A DNA stretch of 64,000 bases from JAJRVM01 sp963700515 (GTDB lineage Bacteria > Planctomycetota > Planctomycetia > Pirellulales > Pirellulaceae): assembly GCA_963700515.1 (NCBI GenBank), contig CAVOXY010000001.1, forward strand, positions 186,001 through 250,000. Direction: 5' to 3'. A program made the position numbers and the translations under genes. The first letter of the stretch is position 1. Each line of letters begins with the position of its first letter. Shown here in pieces: positions 47,933-57,579 of this stretch. The notes below the pieces were generated by a model. It ran no database searches. It saw only the letters and a list, made by a program, of their open reading frames with translations, and had not been told where the DNA came from.

Positions 47933-50201
47933 GTGCCGAAGATCAAGATTCTCCTGACCCTGTGGCTGCTTGCCTGTTTTGCAGCTCTTGTACCGGGCAC
48001 CGGAATTCGACCGATGGGTGCGCAGGAAACCGAGCCGAGCTCAGCAGATTCGCCGCCACAGGCCAGCCGGCGCTGGTACGAAAAATGCCTGGTCGGTATG
48101 GAAGTGGGGCCCACCGGCGCGCAATTTGGCTACAGCGAACCGTCTGACGCCGTGTATGCCAGCCATTTCAACGGGCGCGACATCGTGCGCAAGTGTGTCG
48201 AGGCGAATTCGCAATACCTGGTGATCTGGGCACGCGACGGAGACTGGGCCTACTACGATTCGAAAGTAGCCCGCAAGTGCCCGGGGCTCGGTGAGCGGGA
48301 TGTGTTGCGGGAGGCGGTAGACGAGGCGCAGCAACACAAACTGCCGATCATCGCCTACTGTGTGGTGCAACAGGGTGGTCATTTTCTGCAAGACCACCCC
48401 GAGTACCAAATGGTTGACGTGGCTGGCAATCGTATTGGGCGATTCTGTTTCAACTCGGGGTACCTGGAACCGATGAAGCAACTGCTCGCCGAACAGCTGG
48501 CTTATGGCCTTGACGGGTTTCATATCGACATGCTCGACCAGGGATTCGGTCCGCCGTATGGTTGTTGGTGTGAACATTGTCAAAAGGCGTTTCAAGCCAG
48601 CTACAATCATCCGATGCCGAAGGGCGCAACATGGGATGAAGACTGGGACCGGATGCTCAGCCTTTCGCTACGCCACCAGCGAGCGATTCGAGAAGGCGTT
48701 GTATGCTTACGTGCGCCAGTTGAATCCGGCGGCAACAGTCGATTTCAATTACCATGGCAATCCGCCTTTTTCCTTTGAAGTGGGACAACGCCCCGTGCAG
48801 CACGCCGGCAACGCTGATTTTGTCACGGGAGAGACCGGCGTGTGGGGGTTCAGTGCGCTGACGGTGGGCCTGAACCCGGAATTCTACCGCACGGCATTTC
48901 CGGGACATCCTTACCAGGTTGCCATGCAACGTGGCGTACGTATGTACCACGACCAGACCACGCGGCCCCTTCACGACATGCGGTGGGAAATGTTCGCATT
49001 GCTCAGCCACGGGGCGTTTGTGACGCTGATCGACAAGACCGGCTACGATGGCTGGCTCGATCCCGTTGCCTACGATCGCATGGGGGAGGTGTTGGCAGAT
49101 GCGCGCAGTAGACAGGAGCATTTCGGGCAACCACCGCTGTATCAAGTCGGGCTCTACTTCAGCGCTCGGACGCGCGATTGGGTGGGACGCGAGAATCCGG
49201 CGGCTTACTTCCAGTCGTTTCTGGGAGCGCACAAGGCTTGCGTGCTGGAACACTTGCCGCTGGGCGTGGTGATGGACGAGAACGTGACCCAGGAATCACT
49301 GCGACAGTTTCCAATCGTCTCCCTCTCCGATACAAGAATCATCTCGGACCGGGAGCTGACGTTGCTCAAGCAATACGTCGAGCAGGGAGGGAACTTGCTC
49401 GTCACGGGCTTTGCAGGCCAGTTTGATCGCCTCGGCAAGCCACTCGATGATTCACGGTTGAGCGAGTTGATAGGCGCGCACGCGCGACAACGGTTGGAGT
49501 CGGCAGACAACTGGGTCCGCTTCAGCAAAGAGAACGTCACTGCGCCAACGACCGGCGCGGACCGCGCGGATGTGTCAGGGCTGTGGGACGGAATTCGCCT
49601 CGACTGGCCTTTCCTTGTGAAGGGGCCCGCCACCGTGTATGAGCCAACGACCGCCGTGGCCGTGGGAGAATTGCTCCAGCCCCACCGCAGCCCGCGCCAA
49701 CTGAGCGGTCAACAGACGACAGAGTGGCCGATGAGTGCCGGTCAGGTCGTGGGCCCGGCGGTGTTGGTCAACCGCCTGGGAAAAGGTCGCGTAGTGACCC
49801 TCGCCGCCGCGGCGGATTTTGCCACGGCCAGCGAACATCACATCGTCGAAGCACGCTGGATGTTTCGCAACGCCGTGCAGCTGCTGGACCCGGAGCCAGC
49901 TCTGCAGATCACGGCTCCAGCGAATGTCGAAGCGGTGATCACCGACGATCCCCAGCGGCGTCTCTTGCGAGTCCACTTGGTGGCTTACAATCCGACTCCG
50001 CAGACAACCCCCGCCACCAATCGGCCTTACGTGCTGCCGGGGCTGATTGAGCAAGAGCCAATCTATCGCGCCTCCATTCTCGTGCGGCGTCCAGTGAAGG
50101 ACGTCACGACAGTCGGGAAAACGCTCGCCCTCAAACGCGACGGTGCGCAGGTCCATCTGACCATTGAAGGTGTTCATGAAGTCGTTGTCATCGCGTATTA
50201 G
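47933..50201 (+). CDS. Exported GHL6-like glycoside hydrolase with GATase-like C-terminal domain, one frameshift
   Basis: The GTG start at 47933 opens a signal peptide (KIKILLTLWLLACFAALVPG). The N-terminal half resembles the hypothetical glycosyl hydrolase 6 / fucosidase-like TIM barrel: DWAYYDSKVARKCPGLGERDVLREAV, IIAYCVVQQGG, FCFNSGYLEPMKQLLAEQL and the likely catalytic region DGFHIDMLDQGFGPPYGCWC. The frame changes near 48655 and the barrel continues (ATVDFNYHGNPP, DFVTGETGVWGF, MYHDQTTRPLHDMRWEMFALLSHG). The C-terminal region (SDRELTLLKQYVEQGGNLLVTG) is like a beta-galactosidase trimerisation domain. About 755 residues in all. TATACT at 47883-47888 is a possible -10. Substrate unknown. 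Confidence 0.78.
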
Positions 50202-50414
50202 TGCTTCGTCGCAGCCCGATTCTGGGGTGCCTGGGGGGCGAACGGGGTGGAGCCCGCAGGGCACAATCCCGACGATCTGGCCACCCTCAAACAGCGCGGG
50301 TTGTGAAGCGGCAATCGCAGGAGGAAAATCCAATACACGCCCAACGAGTATCGTTCACGGTTTTGAAATGCGTTCCAGAAGCTGTCCAGCAGAACATTCA
50401 CTTGGAGCCAGGTC

Positions 50415-51794
50415 ATGAACGGAACATCTTACAGTCGCCGCAAGTTCCTGAAACATACTAGCTTGGCCGTTGCCGGGATTGCCGTTCCGGCCGTGATTCC
50501 TGCCTCGGCGCTCGGCCGGAGCCCTGTGCCGGCTCCCAGCGAGCGGATTGCCATAGCCATGATCGGGACCGGACGCCAAGCCACAATCGTCAATATGGAG
50601 CAGCAGCTGCTGAAAATGCCCGACGTTCAGATTGTTGCTCTGTGCGATGTGGACGGCTGGCGATTGGGTGAAGCCAGAAAACTGGTCGAGAAGCAGTACG
50701 CCGATCGCTCGGCCGCCGGGCAATTCACCGGTGTCCATACCAGTGGAGACTACCGCGAGATCCTCGAGCGCAGCGACGTGGATGCTGTCATGATTTCGAC
50801 GCCCGACCATTGGCATGCACCGATGGCTATCGCCGCAGCCAACGCCGGGAAACACGTGGCCTTGGAAAAGCCGATCACGCGCACCATCGCGGAAGGACTT
50901 TCTATCATCGACGCGATGCGGGCCAATCAACGCGTCTTTCGTATGGACAGCGAGATGCGATCCGAAAAGTGGCTGCACCAAATGGCCGAAATCGTTCGCA
51001 ACGGCGCTCTGGGTGAGATCACCGCCGTACGTGTCGGCGTACCGGCCGGCGATGACGTCGAGTGCCCCGAGACTCCCGACATGCCCGTCCCGAAAGAACT
51101 CGACTATGAAATGTGGCAAGGTGCTGCCAGGCACGCTCCGTACACGCTGGAGCGAGTCCACCCGCCAAGAGAATTCGGGCGACCCGGTTGGATGCGAGTA
51201 CTCGACTACACCGACGGGATGATCACCAACTGGGGTACGCACTTCTGGGATATCGCGCTCTGGTGCATCGACGCTGAGAACACCGGACCTGTAGAAATCG
51301 AAGGACATGGTGTGTGGCCTCCGAGCGGCCAGCTGTGGAACGTACTCAAACGATTCGAGGTCACGTACCGGTTGGCCAATGGAATGCCGCTCTACTACGA
51401 GAACACGCGCAATCCCCAACTGTCGGGTGCAGACGGCGAGTGCACGGCGTATGTCAAGATAGAAGGAACAAAGGGGTGGATCTGCGGCTGCTACGGGCCG
51501 CATCTGCTGCGCAGCGAGCCGGCGACGCTGGTCGCACAGACTAGTGAAGCATTCAAAGTCCGCTTCCCGATGAAGACGGACAAACAAGATTTCATCGATG
51601 CCATCAAGTCCGGTGGGCAGACCATGGAGAACGAGGATGTGGCACATCGCGTCACCTCGCTCTGCCAGCTCGGGCACATCGCCATTCATCTCGGCCAGAA
51701 GCTGCGCTGGGATCCTCAACACCAGGAGTTCGTCGACAACGATGCCGCGAACCGATACCTCGATCACCCGATTCTAGGATTGCCAGGTACGTAA
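50415..51794 (+). CDS. Tat-exported Gfo/Idh/MocA-family oxidoreductase
   Basis: A 459-residue NAD(P)-dependent dehydrogenase-type protein with a twin-arginine signal (YSRRKFLKHTSLAVAGIAVPAVIPASALG). The Rossmann part has IAIAMIGTGRQA, VALCDVD, DAVMISTPDHWHAPMAIAAANAGKHVALEKPITR (the EKP motif) and then the substrate domain with WGTHFWDIALWCID. Planctomycetes encode many such secreted members, thought to act on sugars outside the cytoplasm; substrate and cofactor loading are unresolved. It follows the GHL6-like gene on the same strand with a 213-bp gap, consistent with carbohydrate processing. A palindromic repeat array begins 4 bp after its stop codon. Confidence 0.9.
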   Translation: MNGTSYSRRKFLKHTSLAVAGIAVPAVIPASALGRSPVPAPSERIAIAMIGTGRQATIVNMEQQLLKMPDVQIVALCDVDGWRLGEARKLVEKQYADRSAAGQFTGVHTSGDYREILERSDVDAVMISTPDHWHAPMAIAAANAGKHVALEKPITRTIAEGLSIIDAMRANQRVFRMDSEMRSEKWLHQMAEIVRNGALGEITAVRVGVPAGDDVECPETPDMPVPKELDYEMWQGAARHAPYTLERVHPPREFGRPGWMRVLDYTDGMITNWGTHFWDIALWCIDAENTGPVEIEGHGVWPPSGQLWNVLKRFEVTYRLANGMPLYYENTRNPQLSGADGECTAYVKIEGTKGWICGCYGPHLLRSEPATLVAQTSEAFKVRFPMKTDKQDFIDAIKSGGQTMENEDVAHRVTSLCQLGHIAIHLGQKLRWDPQHQEFVDNDAANRYLDHPILGLPGT

Positions 51795-51798
51795 GAGC

Positions 51799-52240
51799 GT
51801 AGCTGAAGCCGCCAGGCTTCAGCTGGCTGGCATCGCGTTGGGGTGCGTAGCTGAAGCCGCCGAGGCTTCAGCTGGCTGGCATCGCGTTGGGGTGGGTAGC
51901 TGAAGCCGCCGAGGCTTCAGCTGGCTGGCATCGCGTTGGGGTGGGTAGCTGAAGCCGCCGAGGCTTCAGCTGGCTGGCATCGCGTTGGGGTGCGTAGCTG
52001 AAGCCGCCGAGGCTTCAGCTGGCTGGCATCGCGTTGGGGTGGGTAGCTGAAGCCGCCGAGGCTTCAGCTGGCTGGCGTGTTGTCGGACGCTTCAGCTGAG
52101 CCCTCGGCGGGCTCAGCTACGACGATTCGCCGGGTGCTGACCGGCTTCTCTTGTCGCACCCTCTGTCGGGCGCTTCAGCTGAGCCCTCGGCGGGCTCAGC
52201 TACCCTCGGCGGGCTCAGCTACCCTCGGCGGGCTCAGCTA
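51799..52240. repeat. Palindromic repeat array 3 (49-bp A units, then B units)
   Basis: Six tandem copies of hairpin A (GTAGCTGAAGCC-GCCGA-GGCTTCAGC) start at 51799, 51847, 51896, 51945, 51994 and 52043, separated by a constant TGGCTGGCATCGCGTTGGGG-type spacer. Two full hairpin-B copies (GCTGAGCCC-TCGGC-GGGCTCAGC-TAC) follow at 52095 and 52179. Two half-copies of about 19 bp (TACCCTCGGCGGGCTCAGC) come after them. The last CTA at 52238-52240 is the stop codon of the minus-strand gene that follows. Confidence 0.93.
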
Positions 52241-53372
52241 CCAATCGCGCCAGACGTCGTGTGCGGCGTGCAACAGTGTCTCGGGATTCCACGCATTTTG
52301 TGAAGGTAGTGGAATGGAGCTTCCGGGGCAGGCCACCAGGAACGTCAGCTGCTGCTTGGCGCCGGCGGCGAGTTGCAGCGGGAATTCCATCTTGCTGGGT
52401 GGAAATATCGACTGATCGTTTTGGCCGCCGACATCGACATAGTGGCGCGCGGCATCATTGCTTGTGCCGGCTAGTACCTGGTCGAGTGGCGGCGTTTGTG
52501 CGGGTGGAAATATCCAGATAGCGTTGAGAATCGGGTTGCGATCGGCCGCGCCGGGTGCCGGCCGCACACGGATCTCTAACCGGCCATCTCCATTGGCATC
52601 GCGTGCCGAGAAAGCCAACACACCCGGTTTATGCTGTCCCCATTTGGCGACCGGATCGACCGTTTGCGAGTCGGCTCCCTCCACGCGACAGACCAGGGGG
52701 CGTTGGCCCGTTTCGGCCCAGTGGCTTTCGCACAGTCCCAGCACGACATCCGCGGAGCTGCCCGGTGCGACCGCGAAGCGATAGATGATCGGAACTCCCC
52801 CCATGCCGGCGCGAATATTGCAGAATGCCGCGTCGCACTTTTCGTTGGGTTTGCCCCAGCCTGGAAGCGACTCTGCTTCATCGCAGAAACCCCAATCGAG
52901 CAGGGGTTGATGGTCCACGACTTCACTCGGTAACACCAACACGACTCGTCCACCAATCCGGGCGCTGCGCATTCCCAATTGGGTACCGACCGAGGGGACC
53001 AGTGTCAGGAGCACGTCGGTGGCCGTCCCCTTTGTCTCGCTCAGCTGGACGGTCAGCACGTCGAGCCCCGCAGGAAATACCGGGGCGCGGTAGGCGGTGC
53101 ATGTCATCAGCACCGCGCCGTGATCGGAACAAGCTTGAGCCGCGGGGATGCACTCTGATAGCGTGATGCGCTCGACGTTCGTCGGGACCGTCGACGATAC
53201 CTTCTCCGCTTAGTCGTACCTCGACGGTGCCCCAGTCTTCGACCAGCAGGCCCTGTCGATCCATGCTCGACGGAGACAGGCCGGGCGATGAAATCTCGAT
53301 CGGTTCTTGTGCACCGGCTGCGCAGAACAGGCAGCCGAGCATTATCAGCAGCGAGTTGAGTGTGATCTTCAT
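52238..53372 (-). CDS. Exported hypothetical protein, one frameshift
   Basis: The signal peptide is SLLIMLGCLFCAAGA after ATG 53370-53372. The frame changes near 53200; after it the product reads STVPTNVERITLSECIPAA and on to the stop at 52238, about 378 residues in all. The protein is beta-rich, with a DANGDGRLEIRVRPAPGAAD calcium-loop-like segment, a Gly/Pro-rich core (GMGGVPIIYRFAVAPGSSADVVLGLCES) and conserved-looking WIFPP and DVWRDW segments. I do not recognise a family. Its start codon overlaps the stop of the isomerase-like gene upstream by 4 bases (ATGA), so the two are co-transcribed and probably act together. Its stop codon lies in a repeat hairpin. Confidence 0.65.
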
Positions 53373-54869
53373 GCCGAGTCTCCATCCGCAAAAGTCGATT
53401 GGCGAGGCGAGTGGATATGCTTGATGCCGTACAGTGCGCAGAAGTCCTCCAGGATGCGGCGGTGATTGCCCAACACGACGACTTGATGGAAACCCTTCAC
53501 GTCACGACAGTCTTCGATATCGTCCATCGCAATCTCCACCGACGTGCGGCAGCCGCCGGCGGGTGGCGTGTCGACATTCCCGACGACCGTGCCGGTGTCG
53601 ATGATCATCTCGCCGGTGCCTGTGAAGCGAACCAGCGTGATCGGTTGTCCCTCGGGCCAGAGTACCTGCGTGGAAACGCCGAGCGATGATTCCGAATGGT
53701 CGCGCAAGATGTACGGCGCGGGAGGTTTATCGAATCCATCCAGTCGAGTCCCGCTGGTGCAATGGGATGCAATCAGCAGGTTCTTATACGTTTCCGGCAC
53801 GGGATCGTTCATATAGCCGGGACGGTCGAGCAGAGTAGCTGGTCAACATCATCGATATCGCACCAAACAGATCCGCTTCACAACCAGCCGTGATGCCTTG
53901 ATCCTGCAGCATGGTCCAGGCACCGCAGGGAGGTGTCGGGACCAAACGCGAACCAACCATTCCCAAGCAGTCCATCGACAACGCATTGGCCTTCTCCGCG
54001 GCCAACAATCGCTTGGCCGTGACATAGGCCCGAGCGCAGTTGTGAATATCCTCTTCGGTCGGTTCGACGACCTTCTGCGCGCTCTTCCGCAGGCCGCTGG
54101 CAATATCTCGGACCTCGTCCGTGACCAGCTCCTTGTCGAATTGCAGATTGAACGTGTCACGCGGGATGGCCCGCACCTTGACCCCCAGTCGATCGAGGAC
54201 CGTTTCGTTCCGGCTGTTTGCGTGGATCCACAGCACTCGTGTTTCTTCGTACATCCTCTTCGCCCTGACCATCCGCAAGCTGTCCTCGACGGCGGACCAG
54301 GCCAGTGTCGACATGACGTGCACGTTGGGCATCCGCGCCGCGCCGTCCACATGTCCCGTGAAGGCGGTCCCCACCGGTGCGAAGACCAACACCGGAATGC
54401 CACTCTCCTTGGCAATCTGCGTGACCCAGCTCCAGCACTGCATATGCTGCAACATCACCAATATCGCGTCCGGTGAGTCGGCGGCGATCTTGGTGAGCCA
54501 GGCGGTGACTTGTTCCTGGCTGTCGATGGGGCTCGACTCCAAGGCGACTTGCACACCGAGCGTTTGCGCGGATTTCTCGAGCTGCGTGCGATAGGTCTGC
54601 TGGTGCGTGTCCAGATCGTACGTCGTGCCGGGCCAACCGAGCCAGTAGGGCCGTGGCATCTCCAGAAACGCTGCCGTGACGCGGACCGTCGGTTTGGGGC
54701 GCAGATCCGCTGGATCAATGAAATCGGTTGGCGACGGATCCGATTTCTCCTGCGCCGTGCTGCGGCGCTGCGAGAGCAACATGCCTGCGCCAAGCGCTGT
54801 AGCAGAGAGCACTTGCAGGCATTGGCGGCGATTCAGACAACAATGATGGCAGTCATGCTTGGGCATCAT
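53369..54869 (-). CDS. Fucose/arabinose-isomerase-like protein with export signal, one frameshift
   Basis: About 500 residues after joining across a frame change near 53835 (ISMMLTSYLLDRPGYMNDPVPE). It starts at ATG 54869 with GGGAGG 5 bases upstream. A Tat-like signal (NRRQCLQVLSATALGAGMLLSQRR) precedes an L-fucose/arabinose isomerase-like fold. Landmarks are DAILVMLQHMQCWSW, GIPVLVFAPVGTAF, ALSMDCLGMVG, PPCGAWTMLQDQGITAGCEADLFGAISMML and the C-terminal IASHCTSGTRLDGFD...DHSESSLGVSTQVLWPEG. True sugar isomerases are cytoplasmic, so an exported version is odd. It may be a sugar-binding or cofactor-independent relative. It shares a 4-bp overlap with the next exported gene (52238-53372). Confidence 0.75.
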
Positions 54870-55202
54870 GTGAGCCTCCCGGTGTGACTGTGTGGTGCGT
54901 AGATGTGAAGAGACGTCGAATGCCTGGAGCGGCATTGTGGCGCGGTGCCGTATTTAACTGATTAGACACCATGGCCGCTCAGGTGCAAGCGGTGTTTGTT
55001 ATTGGTTATTGGTTATTGGTTATTGGTTATGTTCGATTCCGCATTCCGCATTCCGCATTCCCTATTCATTCTTGGTGAGCATGCAAGTGGAGCTCTGCGT
55101 GGTATTGCCCAGGACCGGTTGCATGGCGGCTGGGCCACGCCAGGATAGTCTCACCCGGTCCCACGCCGCTCCGGGGCCTCGAGACGTGTCGTCGTCCCCG
55201 CC
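54870..55202. other. Intergenic region with two adjacent heptamer arrays
   Basis: TTATTGG is repeated about four times at 54999-55030, directly followed by ATTCCGC repeated about three and a half times at 55036-55061. No gene is seen. This is the region upstream of the isomerase-like gene and downstream of the CinA-like gene. Confidence 0.7.
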
Positions 55203-56570
55203 TTACGGTGTCGGCGGCGCCAGGACACGGCGCACGTAGTCCAACAGCTGCGTGGTCAGCCGATCTCGATGGGCAGGCGACAAATCGGCCCACGGCAGTT
55301 GGGAGTGGATCATTTTGCCGTCAGGGCTCTTGATCAATACAGCCACCTGCTGGTTCGGCGTGAGAGCGGATGAAGTCGCCTCACCCACCACGATCACCCA
55401 GTCACTATGTGTCCGCTCGCCGACAGCCGTGGCGAGCAACTCCAGCCGGTCGCGACTCGAGGCAGTCGCCCAACGGTCCGAGGGAATCTGTAGCATTTGC
55501 TGCAGCTGTGGCTGACTGGGGGCCACGAAGTCCCCGACAATTGTCCGGCGACCGACTTCGGATTGAGCCAGCCCGACGGCGAGCGCGCCGCAACTGCCAA
55601 CTTCAGCCAGCGAGACGGATTGCCCACGCGCGGCGACCTGTGCGACGGTAGCATCCTCCAGAGAAATATTGGGATCGTCGGCGTAAATGTGGTCTCCCAA
55701 ATACTTGTGCAGTTCTTGCCGCAGCAGCTCCAGCCGCTGATGGTCCCGTGGCGTATCGTGGGGCAAGGCAAAAGTGAAATCGACTCGCCCCGCTTCGAAT
55801 TGCGAAGTCTGCATGAGATCGGCCGGTATTCGCATGTGATCTTTCATGGTCTGGTCGATTTGCGACTGTCCAATCCCCACAAAGCGAACAGTTAGTGCGC
55901 AACCGATGGTATGCACTCCGAATTTCTTCGCCAGGTAAGGTACCAGGTAGTCGCGCACCATCGACTGCAGCTCGCGTGGCGGACCGGGCAGCGCAACGAT
56001 GACACGGTCGTCCTGTTCGAACACCAGTCCGACGGCGGTTCCGGAGTCGTTGGGCAGAAAAGTGCCTCGGTCCGGCACGCGCGTCTGGCGGCGCAGGTTC
56101 GCACGAAGTTGCTCGGGTGGTACGCCAAATCGCTTCGACATCTCCTGCAGGACATCCGGTTGTTCGTGCAGGCCAATACCGGTGAGGTCCGACAGCGCTT
56201 CGCGCGTGATGTCACTGTCTGTGGGACCCAGTCCGCCGGTGACGATGACCAGCCGGGACCGCTGCTGAGAGAACCTCAACGCGTGCTTGATATCCTCCCC
56301 CCGATCGTCGACGGACAACGAACTGACACAGTGCAAACCAAGTGGACGGAGAGTGCGAGTCAGAAAGAATGTGTGAGAGTCGGCATAGACGCCCGAAAGC
56401 AGTTCGCTGCCGGTAACGACGATCGAATAATCGACAGGTGGTTCATCGGAGTCCATAAGTGGTTCTTGACCCTGAACGGGGATCACGAGTGCCAGACAAC
56501 AGAGGAGACTCAGGGATCTGCGGACACATGTGACGAGACGGCGACTGTCACAGTGGTGTGTTTCTCTCAT
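55203..56570 (-). CDS. Exported CinA-like protein (MoCF-biosynthesis fold)
   Basis: The 455-residue product starts with a hydrophobic export signal (SLSLLCCLALVIPVQGQEP). It continues as a CinA-type N-terminal domain: VVTGSELLSGVYADSHTFFLTRTLRPLGL, LVIVTGGLGPTDSDITREALSDLTG, FLPNDSGTAVGLVFEQDDRVIVALPGPPRELQSM. A middle region (RFVGIGQSQIDQTMKD) and a CinA C-terminal-like domain follow (VAQVAARGQSVSLAEVGSCGALAVGLAQ, where the usual nicotinamide-deamidase-type TAES...GG is replaced by SLAEVGSCGAL). CinA proteins normally work in the cytoplasm on ADP-ribose or NMN. The signal peptide and altered deamidase motif suggest a different role. Confidence 0.8.
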   Translation of the reverse strand: MRETHHCDSRRLVTCVRRSLSLLCCLALVIPVQGQEPLMDSDEPPVDYSIVVTGSELLSGVYADSHTFFLTRTLRPLGLHCVSSLSVDDRGEDIKHALRFSQQRSRLVIVTGGLGPTDSDITREALSDLTGIGLHEQPDVLQEMSKRFGVPPEQLRANLRRQTRVPDRGTFLPNDSGTAVGLVFEQDDRVIVALPGPPRELQSMVRDYLVPYLAKKFGVHTIGCALTVRFVGIGQSQIDQTMKDHMRIPADLMQTSQFEAGRVDFTFALPHDTPRDHQRLELLRQELHKYLGDHIYADDPNISLEDATVAQVAARGQSVSLAEVGSCGALAVGLAQSEVGRRTIVGDFVAPSQPQLQQMLQIPSDRWATASSRDRLELLATAVGERTHSDWVIVVGEATSSALTPNQQVAVLIKSPDGKMIHSQLPWADLSPAHRDRLTTQLLDYVRRVLAPPTP

Positions 56571-56607
56571 GGCACGACTCGCGTTCTCTCGGTGCTCCGG
56601 CCAAATG

Positions 56608-57309
56608 TCACGGGCTCAATCGCTTGACGCGAATATTGCGGTACGCCACGCCGCGACCGTGATCCTGTAACCCGATATGACCTTGGCGCGCGAAATCCTT
56701 CAGTGCGATCGGAAACTTGTTCTGCGAGCCGTCTGGATTCTCGTGCGGCTGAGTCCACTGGTCCAAATCCATATCGATGATCTGCTTGCCGTTCAACACC
56801 ACCGAGATTTTCGGCCCCTGACACGTAATCGTGTAATGATTCCACTTTCCCGGCTCGTAGATCGGGTTGGCGGACGGTTCCAGCAGGTCGTATATCGCTC
56901 CGGCGCAGTCGCCTTTTCCCCACTCCTGGCGGCCATGTGAGTTCGACACCTGAACTTCGATACCGGTAAAGACGGGATCCTTCACGTCACGTGTCCTCAG
57001 GAAGACACCGCTGTTGGCTTGCTGGGGGATTTTGAACTCCAGCTCCAGCACGAAATCACCGTACTGCTGCTTGGTCCAGAGATAGTCGAGGTTGTGTTCC
57101 TTCCCGTCAAATTCCCGCTCCAGGCGTATCTCGCCATCGACCACCTTCCACGATTTATCGGGTCCCATAAGCCAGTTGTCGAGACTCTTGCCATCGAACA
57201 GTGTCAGGTATTCGCCGTCCGCTGTTGCGGGTGGGCTGTTTTGGGCCAGTGCGGTTGCGGGGAAGGCAGCCAGTGCGATAAGAACGAAAGGAAGCAGGCG
57301 GTATCTCAT
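56608..57309 (-). CDS. Exported DUF1080 (3-keto-disaccharide hydrolase-like) protein
   Basis: The 233-residue product starts at ATG 57309 (GGAG upstream), with signal peptide LLPFVLIALAAFPATALAQ. The single DUF1080 domain, a concanavalin-like jelly roll, shows its signature EYLTLFDGKSLDNW, VVDGEIRLE, DFVLELEFKIPQQANSGVFLR, GIEVQVSNSHG, KWNHYTITCQGPKISVVLNGKQIIDMDL and GHIGLQDHGRGVAYRNIRVK. Some members cleave 3-keto-glycosides produced by Gfo/Idh-type oxidases, which fits the exported oxidoreductase at 50415. It lies between the CinA-like and FG-GAP genes on the same strand. Confidence 0.92.
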   Translation of the reverse strand: MRYRLLPFVLIALAAFPATALAQNSPPATADGEYLTLFDGKSLDNWLMGPDKSWKVVDGEIRLEREFDGKEHNLDYLWTKQQYGDFVLELEFKIPQQANSGVFLRTRDVKDPVFTGIEVQVSNSHGRQEWGKGDCAGAIYDLLEPSANPIYEPGKWNHYTITCQGPKISVVLNGKQIIDMDLDQWTQPHENPDGSQNKFPIALKDFARQGHIGLQDHGRGVAYRNIRVKRLSP

Positions 57310-57405
57310 GAAGAAAAGCTCCGGGAATGGCAGTGGAATTGTGGCATGCACGCACGGTGCACACATCCTTGCGACGCCGACAGCTCGATGGGGAACGAAT
57401 CGGGA

Positions 57406-57496
57406 CTGCGCAGTGCGGTATGCGCAATGCGGCATGAGAAACCGCGTGAAACGCGTAATTCCGATTCCGCACTCCGCACTCCGCATTGCGCACTCC
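57406..57496. repeat. Inverted pair of heptamer-derived repeats
   Basis: GCGCAGTGCGGTATGCGCAA at about 57408-57427 faces CCGCACTCCGCACTCCGCATTGCGC at about 57466-57490. The unit is the GCGGAAT/GCGGAGT heptamer in opposite orientations, able to form a hairpin upstream of the DUF1080 gene. Confidence 0.55.
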
Positions 57497-57579
57497 CTAA
57501 TTACTCCGGTCGTCCAAGTCGGCAAAACCAGCTACCTTGACGCCCGTTTTCGTCGTGGCCACGGGCCGCGTCAGGACCA

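Noticed and set aside
50355..51767. 470-codon minus-strand frame opposite the Gfo/Idh/MocA gene
   Set aside because: The plus strand has Tat signal, Rossmann and EKP motifs; the antisense frame has none.
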